Shown here piece after piece: positions 54,492 to 63,910 of a stretch of DNA of 64,000 bases. The stretch comes from Bacillota bacterium. GTDB lineage: Bacteria > Bacillota > SHA-98 > Ch115 > JABLXJ01. A program made the translations under genes and the position numbers. How positions within the stretch are numbered: position 1 is the first letter of the stretch; each line of letters opens with the position of its first letter. A model generated the notes under the pieces. The model was not told where the DNA came from. It saw only the letters and a program-made list of their open reading frames with translations, and did no database searches. The stretch is from the NCBI GenBank assembly GCA_013178125.1, contig JABLXJ010000008.1, positions 1-64,000 on the forward strand. The letters run 5' to 3'.

Positions 54492-56656
54492 TTACGAATT
54501 ACAAGTACGACAAGCACATAGTGCTCGGGACGGCGGGGCACGTGGACCATGGCAAAACCACACTGACAAAGGCCCTGACCGGCATAGATACCGACCGGCT
54601 GAAGGAGGAGAAGGCGAGGGGCATGACCATAGACCTTGGCTTCGCGCCCTTCCGCCTGCCCAGCGGCAGGACCGTCTCTATAGTGGACGTCCCCGGGCAT
54701 GAACGTTTCATAAGAAACATGGTGGCCGGCGCCACCGGGATAGATATAGTCATGCTGGTTGTGGCCGCGGATGAGGGGATCATGGAGCAGACCCGCGAAC
54801 ACCTCGACATCCTTTCATTGCTCGGGACCTCGACAGGCGTGGTGGCGCTCACGAAGATAGACCTCGTGGACCAGGAATTCCTCGGCATGGTCATAGCCGA
54901 CATCGAGGACTACCTGAAGGGCACATTCCTCGGGGGCGCCAGGATAATCCCGGTCTCATCCGTAACAGGAGAGGGAATTCCCGAGCTAGTTTCCGAGATA
55001 GACCGGCTCGCCGGGGTTGCTGAATCCACAAGGATACCACCCAGCCTCTTCAGGCTTCCAGTAGACCGGGTATTCACTATCGCGGGTTACGGGACCGTCG
55101 TGACCGGGACCGTGGCCGGCGGAGAAATCGGGATAGGCGAGGAAGTCGAGGTGCTCCCCCCTGGCAGGGCCGCGAGAATACGCGGCATCCAGGTGCATGC
55201 CCGGCGGGCCGAACGCGCGGTCGCCGGGGACCGGGCAGCGCTCAATCTCGCGGGAATCCAGAAGGACGAGATCGAGCGGGGATATGTAGTTGCAAGGCCT
55301 GGCACCCTCGCGGCATCGACGCTTGTGGATGCCACCCTCACGGTGCTTCGAAACACGCCGGGCGTGTCCCATGGCCAGCGGGTCCGCATGCACATCGGGA
55401 CGGCGGAGGTTATGGCGCGCATCCGCGTGATGGGGGCTGATAGCATCGCAGGCGGTGAGGAGGGGTACACCCAGCTCGTCCTCGAGGAACCAACAGTCGC
55501 CGCGCGAGGGGACAGGTTTATTATTAGGTCATACTCGCCCGTGAGGACCATAGGCGGCGGTCGTGTGCTGATGCATAACGCGCCGCGGAGGCGAAGGTTC
55601 TCCCAGCACGATCTTGACGTGCTCGCCATTGAGGAATCCGGTTCCCTTCAGGAGCTGATCGAGCTGGTCTTGAAAGAGCAGGGAAATCTATCAAAGACCC
55701 CGCGCGGCGCCGGCGCCCGGGTCTCCCCGGTCGCCGCTGAGGAGCTGGCTGCGAGGCTCCTGGTGCCCATTGACGATGTCAAGCGCATAGCGAGCGAGAT
55801 GGCGATGGCAGGAGCCGGAACCGCGGAGGCCGAGCTTAAAGCGCCCGCTGGTTCAAATGCTGTCGGCATTGCCGAGAGGCGGGTGGTAATCCTCCCGGGG
55901 ACCGAGAGAATGCTGTCAGGCGGGGGTGCAGCCGCCATCCGCAATGCTCTGCTCTCGACCCTGGATGACTTCTACTGTGAATTCCCAATGCGTCTGGGGA
56001 TGCCCAAGGACGAGCTCCGGATGAAGGTCGCTCCCCACTGGGATGAGGGCGATTTCGATGCATTTCTCCTGCTCCTCCAGGAACCAGCCACGGGCGATGT
56101 ACCTGGTGTGCCCAACGTAGGCGCCCCTACCGTAGGCGATGTGCCTCCTGTGAGCAATGCGTCTGGGGACAATATACCCGGGCGGGCCGGTGGGTGGACC
56201 GGGGGTATAATCCGGAGCGGGAATATGGTCATGCCGCCAGGTGTCGATAGGGAGCGCACGATCGCGGAGCGGCCTGAGGTCCTGGCGGTCGAGACCGCAT
56301 ACAGGGATGATGGCCTCAACCCCAGGAAGCTCCCCGACATTCTCGCATCAAACGGCATATCCCATGAGACCGGTGCCGAAATCATGCGATTCCTACTCGA
56401 GACAGGACGCCTCGTAAGACTAGGTGGAACGGCCGATGGGGTCATCCTGCACGCCGACGCGCTCGAGCGCGCTAGAAGCGAGGTCATCAAAAAGATCAAA
56501 AAAGATGGCTCGATCAGCGCCAGCGAGCTGCGTGATGCCCTGAAATCAAGTCGCAGGCTTGTTATACCCATCCTGGAATACTTCGATCGCATCAAATTAA
56601 CGAGCCGCGTAGGCGATGTGAGAAAGGCGGGGCCGGGGTTCCCGGGGCCGACTTGA
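54488..56656 (+). CDS. selB: Selenocysteine-specific elongation factor
   Basis: 722 residues starting at GTG. G1 [21 protein letters not shown]2/G3 [12 protein letters not shown] and [21 protein letters not shown]4 ALTKIDLVD. Domain [29 protein letters not shown]. The C-terminal winged-helix domains that bind SECIS run from about 480 onward, including [20 protein letters not shown]-like segments. It brings Sec-tRNA to UGA at SECIS hairpins. A Gly/Pro/Val/Asn insert ([19 protein letters not shown], residues about 537-556) separates two winged helices. It belongs with selA in one unit. Confidence 0.96.
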   Translation: MITNYKYDKHIVLGTAGHVDHGKTTLTKALTGIDTDRLKEEKARGMTIDLGFAPFRLPSGRTVSIVDVPGHERFIRNMVAGATGIDIVMLVVAADEGIMEQTREHLDILSLLGTSTGVVALTKIDLVDQEFLGMVIADIEDYLKGTFLGGARIIPVSSVTGEGIPELVSEIDRLAGVAESTRIPPSLFRLPVDRVFTIAGYGTVVTGTVAGGEIGIGEEVEVLPPGRAARIRGIQVHARRAERAVAGDRAALNLAGIQKDEIERGYVVARPGTLAASTLVDATLTVLRNTPGVSHGQRVRMHIGTAEVMARIRVMGADSIAGGEEGYTQLVLEEPTVAARGDRFIIRSYSPVRTIGGGRVLMHNAPRRRRFSQHDLDVLAIEESGSLQELIELVLKEQGNLSKTPRGAGARVSPVAAEELAARLLVPIDDVKRIASEMAMAGAGTAEAELKAPAGSNAVGIAERRVVILPGTERMLSGGGAAAIRNALLSTLDDFYCEFPMRLGMPKDELRMKVAPHWDEGDFDAFLLLLQEPATGDVPGVPNVGAPTVGDVPPVSNASGDNIPGRAGGWTGGIIRSGNMVMPPGVDRERTIAERPEVLAVETAYRDDGLNPRKLPDILASNGISHETGAEIMRFLLETGRLVRLGGTADGVILHADALERARSEVIKKIKKDGSISASELRDALKSSRRLVIPILEYFDRIKLTSRVGDVRKAGPGFPGPT

Positions 56657-56868
56657 AGCCCAGTGGCCCGGCTTGGAGCCCGGCTTTCCCGCTTGATGTG
56701 ACGATGTAAGATGCAACGATGTAACGGTGTGACTTGACACGAACCGTCCGGCGTGCGATAATACCCCTAGGGCTATAGGTATCCCGTTGATGCAAATGTA
56801 AACTAATGCAAACTAATACAAACTAATATAGCAGCAAAAGCAAACTCCAGAGAGGCAGGCGTAAAAAA

Positions 56869-57168
56869 GTGATCAAGGTCACGGAGAAGGCAGCTACTGA
56901 ACTCAAGAAGCTGCTCAGCGAGGAGAGGCATCGAAACTCGATGGTCCGGCTCTATATCGCCGGCATGGGCTGAGGGGGGCCCAAATACGGATTGGCTCTG
57001 GATGAGTCAACGCGACCGAATGATTCAATTCACGAGATAAGCGGGATCAAATTCATCATCATGGACCCGGCGGCCGCGCGCTTCCTTGACGGCGCGACCG
57101 TGGACTACAGGCCCGGCTGGTTTGGACATGGGTTCTCCATATATGGACCGGGAACCTCATCCTGCTAG
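56869..57168 (+). CDS. HesB/IscA-like selenoprotein with in-frame UGA
   Basis: 99 residues if UGA at 56971-56973 is Sec35. The translation starts with GTG: MIKVTEKAATELKKLLSEER, RHRNSMVRLYIAGMG-U-GGPKYGLALDES, SIHEISGIKFIMDPAAARFL, DGATVDYRPGWFGHGFSIYG, ending TSSC. Start, KLL, the glycine-rich MG-U-GG loop and VDY-like strand follow the HesB/IscA fold, with U replacing the first cluster-ligand Cys and a C-terminal Cys. A HesB-like selenoprotein family is known. It lies 210 bases after selB. The usual CxC near the C-terminus is reduced to one Cys. Confidence 0.88.
56971..57001 (+). promoter_or_regulatory. UGA and candidate SECIS in the HesB-like gene
   Basis: After UGA, a G-rich segment GGGGGGCCCAA is followed by ATACGGA and TTGGCTC. 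CCAA/TTGG plus flanking pairs can form a short hairpin with a G-containing loop 10-25 bases past the UGA. The stem has a mismatch, so the structure is less certain than in selD. Confidence 0.5.
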
Positions 57169-57207
57169 CAGTAGTCTCCGTAATTTACCTGGATAGAATA
57201 ATCGGTG

Positions 57208-57319
57208 CCCGGTCAGATTTTGACCGGGTGCCCGGTCAAAATTGAACCCGGGCATTCCCCAAAGCGGGTCAGAATCTGGCCGGTTTCCCCGGCCGACCCG
57301 GTCAAAATCCAGCCGGGTC
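57208..57319. repeat. Four clustered CCGGTCA-type palindromes
   Basis: CCCGGTCA-GATTT-TGACCGGG (57208-57228) is perfect. The others are 57230-57253, 57265-57283 (CGGGTCAGAATCTGGCCGG) and 57295-57319. Centre-to-centre distances are about 23.5, 32.5 and 33. They fill the space between the convergent HesB-like and etfA genes. Confidence 0.8.
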
Positions 57320-57340
57320 CGATGCAAAATCCCATAATCT

Positions 57341-58687
57341 TCACGAATTCTTAACTTCATCGAGCAATGCAGGAATAACCTCCGCCACATCGCCCACGAT
57401 CCCATAGGTCGCGGACCGGAAGATCGGGGCGCCGACATCCTTGTTGATGGCGACGATGACATCCGCCGATATGCCGACCATATGCTGGATAGCCCCGGAT
57501 ATACCGCATGCTATATAGAGTCTTGGCGAGACGATTCGCCCTGTCTGGCCGATCAGGCTCGACTCGGGCGCCCAACCGGCGTCAACCACGGGCCGCGTGG
57601 CGCCTACAGCCCCGCCTAGGGCGCACGCGAGCTCCCTGATGAGAGCGAAATCCTCAGCGCTTCCTACGCCCCTCCCGCCTGCGACGATGATCTCGGCATC
57701 CGCCAGGTTATTCTCACAGGCCTCGCTCACGCGCTCGATGAGGCGGACGCGGGGTTTGCTGATATTCACGTCAACCTTTACAATCCTCCTGCTGCAACTG
57801 GCAAACCCGCTATCTGAGTTATCCAGTCCCCCTGGGCTATCCGGGCCGTCCAGGCACCCATCGCCATCATCACCACTGTGTAGACACCGCCCATCCACTC
57901 CTGACTCCACCCCACCCAATCCGGCCTGCAACTCCACCTGCCCCTTTACCTTCTCCGCGCATCCTCTTACCTTCAGGATGCCAGGCCGCACCGTCGCCAT
58001 CTGAGGCCGCCTCACCGGACACGCTATCGAGGCCATAATATTTGCGCCAAAGGCGGGCCGGGTCTGGATGAGAAGCCCTTCCCCACCAATATCAAGTTCC
58101 ACGCACTCAGCGGTGAGCCCGGTATCCAGGCGCGCCGCAACGCTCGGCGCAACGGACCTACCGAGAGAGGTGGCGCCAATCAGCAGGATCGAGGGGTTGT
58201 ATCTCGAGGCGAGCTCGGCGAGGGCAGTCGCGCACGGCTCATCCTGAAGGCATGCGAATATGCCATTCTCAACTACATATATTCTGTCAACCCCACAGGC
58301 CTCCAACGACCTGATCATATCAGCCTCCGGGCCCGAATCGATATCAACCCCCAGGAATATGCACGCGACCTCGCCGCGCTGCCTGCGCCCCCTATATTCC
58401 CTGCGCTCTCCAGACTCCCCGAGCCCCCCAAGCTCCCCGAGGCCGGCGGCAAGCCTTTTCGCCTCGCCCAGGAGCTCATAGACCACGGGGTGGAGCTTCC
58501 CGTCCTCGTGCTCTGCGAAGACCCAGATGCCTGACGATTCGCTCGAGCCTGAAAATCTACTTGAGCACGGGGAGATGCTTGGGCACGAAGAGATACTTGA
58601 GAGTGGGGAGATACTTGAAAATGGAGAGATATTTGAGCTTGAAGAGATACTTAAGCCTAAAGAGATATTCAACTGGGTCATAACCAT
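57341..58687 (-). CDS. etfA: Electron transfer flavoprotein alpha subunit
   Basis: 448 residues, about 120 longer than usual. The true N-terminal domain begins near GIWVFAEHEDGKLHPVVYEL. The FAD domain has ADAEIIVAGGRGVGSAEDFA, GATRPVVDAGWAPESSLIGQ TGRIVSPRLYIACGISGAIQ HMVGI, and VAINKDVGAPIFRSATYGIV, ending GDVAEVIPALLDEVKNS. The first 50 residues are Ser-rich repeats (ISPFSSISPLSSISSCPSIS) from 15-base DNA repeats; another insert at about 262-299 is Gly/Asp-rich (GDDGDGCLDGPDSPGGLD). With EtfB it carries electrons from the acyl-CoA dehydrogenase. It starts three bases after the etfB stop. Confidence 0.93.
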   Translation of the reverse strand: MVMTQLNISLGLSISSSSNISPFSSISPLSSISSCPSISPCSSRFSGSSESSGIWVFAEHEDGKLHPVVYELLGEAKRLAAGLGELGGLGESGERREYRGRRQRGEVACIFLGVDIDSGPEADMIRSLEACGVDRIYVVENGIFACLQDEPCATALAELASRYNPSILLIGATSLGRSVAPSVAARLDTGLTAECVELDIGGEGLLIQTRPAFGANIMASIACPVRRPQMATVRPGILKVRGCAEKVKGQVELQAGLGGVESGVDGRCLHSGDDGDGCLDGPDSPGGLDNSDSGFASCSRRIVKVDVNISKPRVRLIERVSEACENNLADAEIIVAGGRGVGSAEDFALIRELACALGGAVGATRPVVDAGWAPESSLIGQTGRIVSPRLYIACGISGAIQHMVGISADVIVAINKDVGAPIFRSATYGIVGDVAEVIPALLDEVKNS

Positions 58688-58690
58688 AAC

Positions 58691-59695
58691 CTATAACATC
58701 CTCGCCTCACGTAATCTGCTCAGCAACTTGCGGGCCTGCTCCCCAGGGGCCCCCGTTATGAGCTCCCCCCTGCCCCTTGGCCGTTCGGGCTCGAAAACCC
58801 TTACTACCTGGGTCGCGGACCCTGAAAGGCCAACCCTCCCCGCGTCCACATCGAGGTCGGAAGCCCCCCACACCGTAATAGCGGCCTTCTTTGCGCGCAT
58901 CATGCCCTTCAATGAGGGAAGCCTGGGGGAATTCATCCCCTTCACAACCGTCACGAGCAGGGGCAATGGCGCCTCGACTACCTCGTAGCCATCATCCACC
59001 AGCCTCTCGGCCCGGACCCTGCCGCCCCATCCCTTCGAACCGGCCGAGCCAGCCATATCTGCAGTATCGGCCACGTCCGCAGCCGCAGCCGCAGTCACAG
59101 TCGCAGTCGCAGTCGAATCCACATTTAGCGGCTCCAGCCTGCGCACGGAGGTGATATAGGGAATACCAAGCTTCTCCGCAAGCTGGGGCCCAACGTGACC
59201 CGTATCACCATCAGCTGATCTATTGCCACAGATGATCAGCATGGAGCCCTTATCCCCCGCCTCCCCTCCCCTGATTCCGGCCCCGACCGCGTCCCCGAAC
59301 CCGGACCCGGATCCAACCCCATCCCCGACCCACAGCTTTCGTATGGCCGCCGCAAGCGTATAGGATGTGGCCAGGGTATCAGCTCCGGCGAAGGCCCTGT
59401 CGCAGAGGAGAACGGCCCTGTCAGCGCCGAGCGCGAGGGCATCCCTCAATGCCGCCTCTACCTGCGGAGGGCCCATGCTCACGACATTGACCATGGGCAT
59501 GGACCCCATCGGCCCCATCTCACCGGGCTTGAATCTTTCCCTGATCCTCAACGCCTCCTCCAGGGCGTTTAAATCAGGCGGATTGATCGCGCAAGGAACC
59601 CCCTCGCGAATGAGCGTGCCCGTGGTCCTGTCGATCTTTACCTCATCCGCCTCGGGCACCTGTTTTATGCATACAACTATGTTCAATCCGGCCAA
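58691..59695 (-). CDS. etfB: Electron transfer flavoprotein beta subunit
   Basis: 334 residues, about 70 longer than usual. Start GLNIVVCIKQVPEADEVKID, then INPPDLNALEEALRIRERFK, ALALGADRAVLLCDRAFAGA DTLATSYTLAAAIRK, and LIICGNRSADGDTGHVGPQL AEKLGIPYIT with the GDTGHVGP nucleotide motif. Inserts: a Gly/Ser-rich one at about 122-148 (GVGSGSGFGDAVGAGIRGGE) and an Ala/Thr/Val repeat at about 190-218 (TATATVTAAAAADVADTADM). It is co-transcribed with the acyl-CoA dehydrogenase upstream and etfA downstream. Confidence 0.94.
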   Translation of the reverse strand: MAGLNIVVCIKQVPEADEVKIDRTTGTLIREGVPCAINPPDLNALEEALRIRERFKPGEMGPMGSMPMVNVVSMGPPQVEAALRDALALGADRAVLLCDRAFAGADTLATSYTLAAAIRKLWVGDGVGSGSGFGDAVGAGIRGGEAGDKGSMLIICGNRSADGDTGHVGPQLAEKLGIPYITSVRRLEPLNVDSTATATVTAAAAADVADTADMAGSAGSKGWGGRVRAERLVDDGYEVVEAPLPLLVTVVKGMNSPRLPSLKGMMRAKKAAITVWGASDLDVDAGRVGLSGSATQVVRVFEPERPRGRGELITGAPGEQARKLLSRLREARML

Positions 59696-59743
59696 CCCTT
59701 CTTCAACCCTTCCTCTGCCCTTCTCTTTCAGCCCTTCAATCCT

Positions 59744-60907
59744 TCAACCCTTCTTCCTCCGAACCGCTTCCCTTATCACCGCAGGGCCGATTATGGATCG
59801 CTGGATCTGGTTGGTGCCTTCATATATCTGGGTAACCTTCGCATCCCGCATTCTCTTCTCGACGGGGTAGTCGCGCATATAGCCATAGCCGCCCAGAATC
59901 TGGACTGCGTCGGTCGTAACGCGCATGGCGACGTCAGATGCAAATACCTTGGCCATCGCCGACTCCTTCGAGAACTCCCGCTCGCCGGCGTCGATCATCC
60001 TGGCCGTGGCATATGTGAGGGCTCGAGCCGCCTCGACCAGCGTGGCCATATCCGCCAGCATGTGCTCGATCGCCTGGAACTCACCTATAGGCTTGCCGAA
60101 CTGGACCCGCTCCCTGGCGTAGGCCGCAGCCTCATCGAGCGCCCCCTGGGCGATCCCGACCGCCTGCGCCGCAACGCCCGGCCGCGTCCTGTCGAGCGTC
60201 TTCATGACCACGAGGAAGCCCTTGCCCTCACGGTCAAGGAGGTTCTCCTTCGGAATCCGGCAATCCCTGAAGATGAGCTCGCGCGTAGAGGAACACCGGA
60301 TCCCCATCTTCTTCTCTTTCCTTCCGAATTCGAACCCGGGCGTGCCCTTTTCCACAATGAAGGCGGTGATCCCCCTGACGCCCTTCGACCGATCCACAGT
60401 CGCCAGCACGGTGTAAATCTCGGCCTCGCCGCCGCTGGTTATCCACTGTTTCATGCCATTCAGCACATAATAGTCCCCATCGCGCACCGCAGTGGTTTGA
60501 ATATTCCCGGCGTCGCTCCCGGCCTCGGCCTCGGACTGCGCAAAGGCCGCGAGCTTCCTGCCCGAGGCGATGTCCGGCAGGTACTTTCGCTTCTGCTCCT
60601 CGGTGCCAAAAAGCAGGATCGGATAGGCGCCAAGGGCGCTCGACGCGTATGTAGTCGCAACGCCGGCGCAAGCCCTGCTCAGCTCCTCCACGACCAGGCA
60701 CTGCTCAAACACGCCCCCGCCGAACCCGCCGTATTCCTCCGGCACCCAGACGCCGAAAAGGTCCGATTCGGCGAGAGTCTTCATGATATCCCACGGGAAT
60801 TCCTCTTTCTCATCAAGTTCGTGCGCCACAGGGGCTATCTTCTCTCTTGCTATCCTCGCAGCGAGATCTTTGATCATCTGCTGCTCTTCGGTAAGGAAAT
60901 AATTCAA
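59744..60907 (-). CDS. Acyl-CoA dehydrogenase
   Basis: About 387 residues from TTG at 60907, favoured by GAGGAGTGG just upstream and by giving the standard NYFLTEEQQMIKDLAARIA start. Motifs: FAQSEAEAGSDAGNIQTTAV (FAD/substrate loop), GMKQWITSGGEAEIY, MGIRCSSTRELIFRDCRIPK, VQILGGYGYMRDYPVEKRMR DAKVTQIYEGTNQIQRSIIG. The catalytic Glu is in IYEGTNQIQR, the position used by short/medium-chain enzymes. It oxidises an acyl-CoA and passes electrons to EtfAB encoded next. Which acyl-CoA is unknown. Confidence 0.94.
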   Translation of the reverse strand: MNYFLTEEQQMIKDLAARIAREKIAPVAHELDEKEEFPWDIMKTLAESDLFGVWVPEEYGGFGGGVFEQCLVVEELSRACAGVATTYASSALGAYPILLFGTEEQKRKYLPDIASGRKLAAFAQSEAEAGSDAGNIQTTAVRDGDYYVLNGMKQWITSGGEAEIYTVLATVDRSKGVRGITAFIVEKGTPGFEFGRKEKKMGIRCSSTRELIFRDCRIPKENLLDREGKGFLVVMKTLDRTRPGVAAQAVGIAQGALDEAAAYARERVQFGKPIGEFQAIEHMLADMATLVEAARALTYATARMIDAGEREFSKESAMAKVFASDVAMRVTTDAVQILGGYGYMRDYPVEKRMRDAKVTQIYEGTNQIQRSIIGPAVIREAVRRKKG

Positions 60908-61015
60908 GCCAGCCACTCCTCTACGAAGGGTTTGCATCTAGCTCGCTATCACTGATTTATTACCTGCTCCTAATATGAGCTACTAATGGCAGTCTACCAT
61001 ACCGCCATTCCCCTG

Positions 61016-63910
61016 TCAATCTCGAGAGCCGCCCCGCCGCCCCGGCTGGCGCGCCCGCCCCCTGATCTGCAGCGCCTTGAGCAGCTCCGCCCCGGCAAGC
61101 GGTATCATGGTGGCCCCGAGGACGACCTCCCATTCGCGGCTGGTCAGCGTTACCATGCGGAAGAGCCGGGCGAGCCACGGCACGGTCATCGAAAGCATGA
61201 TCAGGAGCGCCGACGCCGCAATCGCGCTTATCAAGGGTGGGTTCGTGAATAAAGGCATGTTCCACACGAACCTGCGCTCCGACCGGGCGCCGAGCGCCCT
61301 CCAGAGCTCCCCAAAGCCAAGGGTGATAAAGGCCATCGTCCGCGCCGTCTCTACAGGGATGCCGCGCCTGAGCGCCACGGCGAAAGGAACCAGCACCGCG
61401 CCGGCGATGAATAGCCCCACGAGCACGAGGCGCGCAGTTATCCGCGGCGTCAGTATCCCCTCCCTCGGGTTTCGCGGAGGCAGCCTCATGATTCCAGGCT
61501 CGACCGGCTCCATGCCGAGCGCCAGAGCAGGCAGTCCGTCGGTGACCAGATTCACAAGCAATATCTGCACGGGGGTAAGCGGGCGCGGGAGCCCGCTGAT
61601 GATGGCTATCAGGAAGAGCAGGAGTTCCCCGATATTGCATGAGAGCAGGTAAATCACGAACTTCCTTATATTCTCGAATATAGTCCTCCCCTGTTCTATG
61701 GCCGCCACTATACTGGCAAAATTATCGTCCGTCAGGACCATATCCGAGGCGCCCTTCGCCACATCAGTCCCGGTTATCCCCATGGCGATCCCGATGTCGG
61801 CCCTGTGCAATGCGGGGGCATCGTTCACCCCATCACCTGTCATGGCCACCACCTCGCCCCGGGCCTTGAGAGCCTCCACAATGCGGAGCTTATACTCGGG
61901 CGATACCCTCGCATAGACGGACACGTCTCCGGCGACCTCCCTGAGCTCATCATCGGACATCCTCTCGAGTTCCGCGCCAGTCAGGATCCTGGCTGACCCG
62001 TCCAAAATTCCGAGATCCTCCCCTATAACCTTCGCCGTCAGGGCGTAATCGCCCGTCACTATAACCGGCCTGATCCCGGCCTCCCTGCACTTCCTGACCG
62101 CGTCCCTAGCCTCATCCCTCACGGGGTCGATCATCCCTACCATGCCGGCGAAAATGAGCTCCCTTTCAATGGCGTCCGGTTCGAGCCTCTCAGGCAGCTT
62201 GCCGCCCGGGAGCTGGAGCTTGTCCAGCGTGCGGTAAGCCATCCCTAATACGCGGAGCCCGGCGCCGGCCATCCTCCTGACGACCTCCAGTATCACAGCC
62301 CGCTTCGCCTCGGTGAGCTGCGCCACAGCCTTACCATCCACATATCGGTCACACAGCGAGAGCAGCACATCAGGGGCCCCTTTGGAGAAAACCTGGTATT
62401 GCCCATCCACCACGTTGATGGTGGTCATGCGCTTCCGCTGTGAATCGAAGGGTATCTCATGGACGCGCGGCGCCATCCTATCGATCTTATCCCTGGTCAT
62501 ACCCGCCTTGGCCGCCAGGACCACCAGGGCGCCCTCGGTAGGATCGCCCGCGATCTTATAGCGCCAGCCTACGCTACCGCGATCCTTGCCGCAGTCCCTG
62601 CTTCCATCCTTACTTCCATCCCTGCTCCCATCCTTGTTCCCATCCCTGCTGCCATCTCCGCCCCCATCCCTTCCCCCTATGTCTCTGTCCTCTACGTCCC
62701 TATCCTCTATAAGCGAGGCATCGTTGCACGCGCACCCTATCATCAGCAGAAGCCGCAGGTCGTCCCTGGCGGCGGGGTCAATCCTCCGGCCGTTCTCCAG
62801 GAATTCACCGGCGGGCTGGTAGCCCGTCCCGGTAACGTTCACCACAACCCCGCCTGGAAGGTAGATTTCTTTGACCGTCATTTTATTCTCGGTCAGGGTC
62901 CCGGTCTTATCCGTACATACAAATGTGGCGCTCCCGAGGGTCTCGACCGCCGGCAACCTCCGTATTATAGCGTTCCTGGCTATCATCCTCTGGACACCGA
63001 TGGCGAGGACGACGGTTACTATGGCTGGCAACCCCTCGGGGATGGCCGCCACGGCAAGGCTCACGGCGGTCATAAACATCTCAAACGGCCGCTCGCCCCT
63101 CAGGAGGCCGAGGATAAAGACAATGGCGCATATCCCCAACGAGGCGCCACCGAGCCACTTGCCAAACCTGCCGAGCTTTCGCTGGAGGGGGGTCTGCTCA
63201 TCCTCCTCGGTCTCGATCAACCCGGCGATCTTTCCTATCTCGGTCTCCATGCCTGTAGCCGTTACGATGCCCCTGCCACGCCCATACGTCACCGTGGTAG
63301 CCAGGTACGTCATATTCACCCTGTCGCCCAGCGTGCTCCCGGCATCCACAACGATCCCGGCGTTCTTCTCCACCGGCATTGACTCGCCGGTGAGGACAGC
63401 CTCATCCACGCTCATATTCACGGCCTCGAGCAGCCGCATGTCCGCAGGCACCAGGTCCCCCGCCTGCAATACAACGATATCCCCGGGGACAATGGATGCG
63501 GCCGACACCTTCAAGGGCTCGCCGTCCCTGATGACAGTCGCTGTCGGGGCAGCCATCTTCTTGAGGGCTGAGAGAGCCCTCTCAGCCCTTCGCTCTTGTA
63601 ATAAACCGATTATGGCATTGAGGATGACTATGGCGATGATAACCAGGGCATCCAGCGTCTCCCCCAGTGACACGGAGATCGCAGCGGAGACGATAAGTAT
63701 GATCACCAGGAAGTCCTTCAGCTGCCCGAGGAGCATGGTAAGCAGCGACCTCGCACGAGCCTCACGGATTTCGTTGGGACCAAACCGCTCCAGCCTGGCC
63801 CGGGCCTCTTCGTTCGAAATCCCCCTGGCCGGGTCGGTCCCATAAACACTCAAGACCTCAGAGACTGGTGTGGCGTGTGGAGCTGACCTCAATTGGGAAT
63901 CCTCTTGCAC
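61016..63910 (-). CDS. Calcium-transporting-type P-type ATPase
   Basis: 964 residues. Motifs in order: TGES in DEAVLTGESMPVEKNAG, M4 AVAAIPEGLPAIVTVVLAIG (PEGL, typical of Ca2+ pumps), phosphorylation CTDKTGTLTENKMTVKEIYL, KGAPDVLLSLCDRY, MTGDGVNDAPALHRADIGIA MG, and M5/M6 NIGELLLFLIA and NLVTDGLPALALGMEP. It pumps a divalent cation, most likely Ca2+, out of the cell. In the nucleotide-binding domain (about 400-446) there is an Asp/Gly/Arg repeat (GGRDGGGDGSRDGNKDGSRD) from tandem DNA repeats at 62570-62700. It is transcribed alone. Confidence 0.93.
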   Translation of the reverse strand: MQEDSQLRSAPHATPVSEVLSVYGTDPARGISNEEARARLERFGPNEIREARARSLLTMLLGQLKDFLVIILIVSAAISVSLGETLDALVIIAIVILNAIIGLLQERRAERALSALKKMAAPTATVIRDGEPLKVSAASIVPGDIVVLQAGDLVPADMRLLEAVNMSVDEAVLTGESMPVEKNAGIVVDAGSTLGDRVNMTYLATTVTYGRGRGIVTATGMETEIGKIAGLIETEEDEQTPLQRKLGRFGKWLGGASLGICAIVFILGLLRGERPFEMFMTAVSLAVAAIPEGLPAIVTVVLAIGVQRMIARNAIIRRLPAVETLGSATFVCTDKTGTLTENKMTVKEIYLPGGVVVNVTGTGYQPAGEFLENGRRIDPAARDDLRLLLMIGCACNDASLIEDRDVEDRDIGGRDGGGDGSRDGNKDGSRDGSKDGSRDCGKDRGSVGWRYKIAGDPTEGALVVLAAKAGMTRDKIDRMAPRVHEIPFDSQRKRMTTINVVDGQYQVFSKGAPDVLLSLCDRYVDGKAVAQLTEAKRAVILEVVRRMAGAGLRVLGMAYRTLDKLQLPGGKLPERLEPDAIERELIFAGMVGMIDPVRDEARDAVRKCREAGIRPVIVTGDYALTAKVIGEDLGILDGSARILTGAELERMSDDELREVAGDVSVYARVSPEYKLRIVEALKARGEVVAMTGDGVNDAPALHRADIGIAMGITGTDVAKGASDMVLTDDNFASIVAAIEQGRTIFENIRKFVIYLLSCNIGELLLFLIAIISGLPRPLTPVQILLVNLVTDGLPALALGMEPVEPGIMRLPPRNPREGILTPRITARLVLVGLFIAGAVLVPFAVALRRGIPVETARTMAFITLGFGELWRALGARSERRFVWNMPLFTNPPLISAIAASALLIMLSMTVPWLARLFRMVTLTSREWEVVLGATMIPLAGAELLKALQIRGRARQPGRRGGSRD

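Noticed and set aside
61016-61640. Additional frames inside the P-type ATPase
   Set aside because: They are shadows of the ATPase coding sequence.
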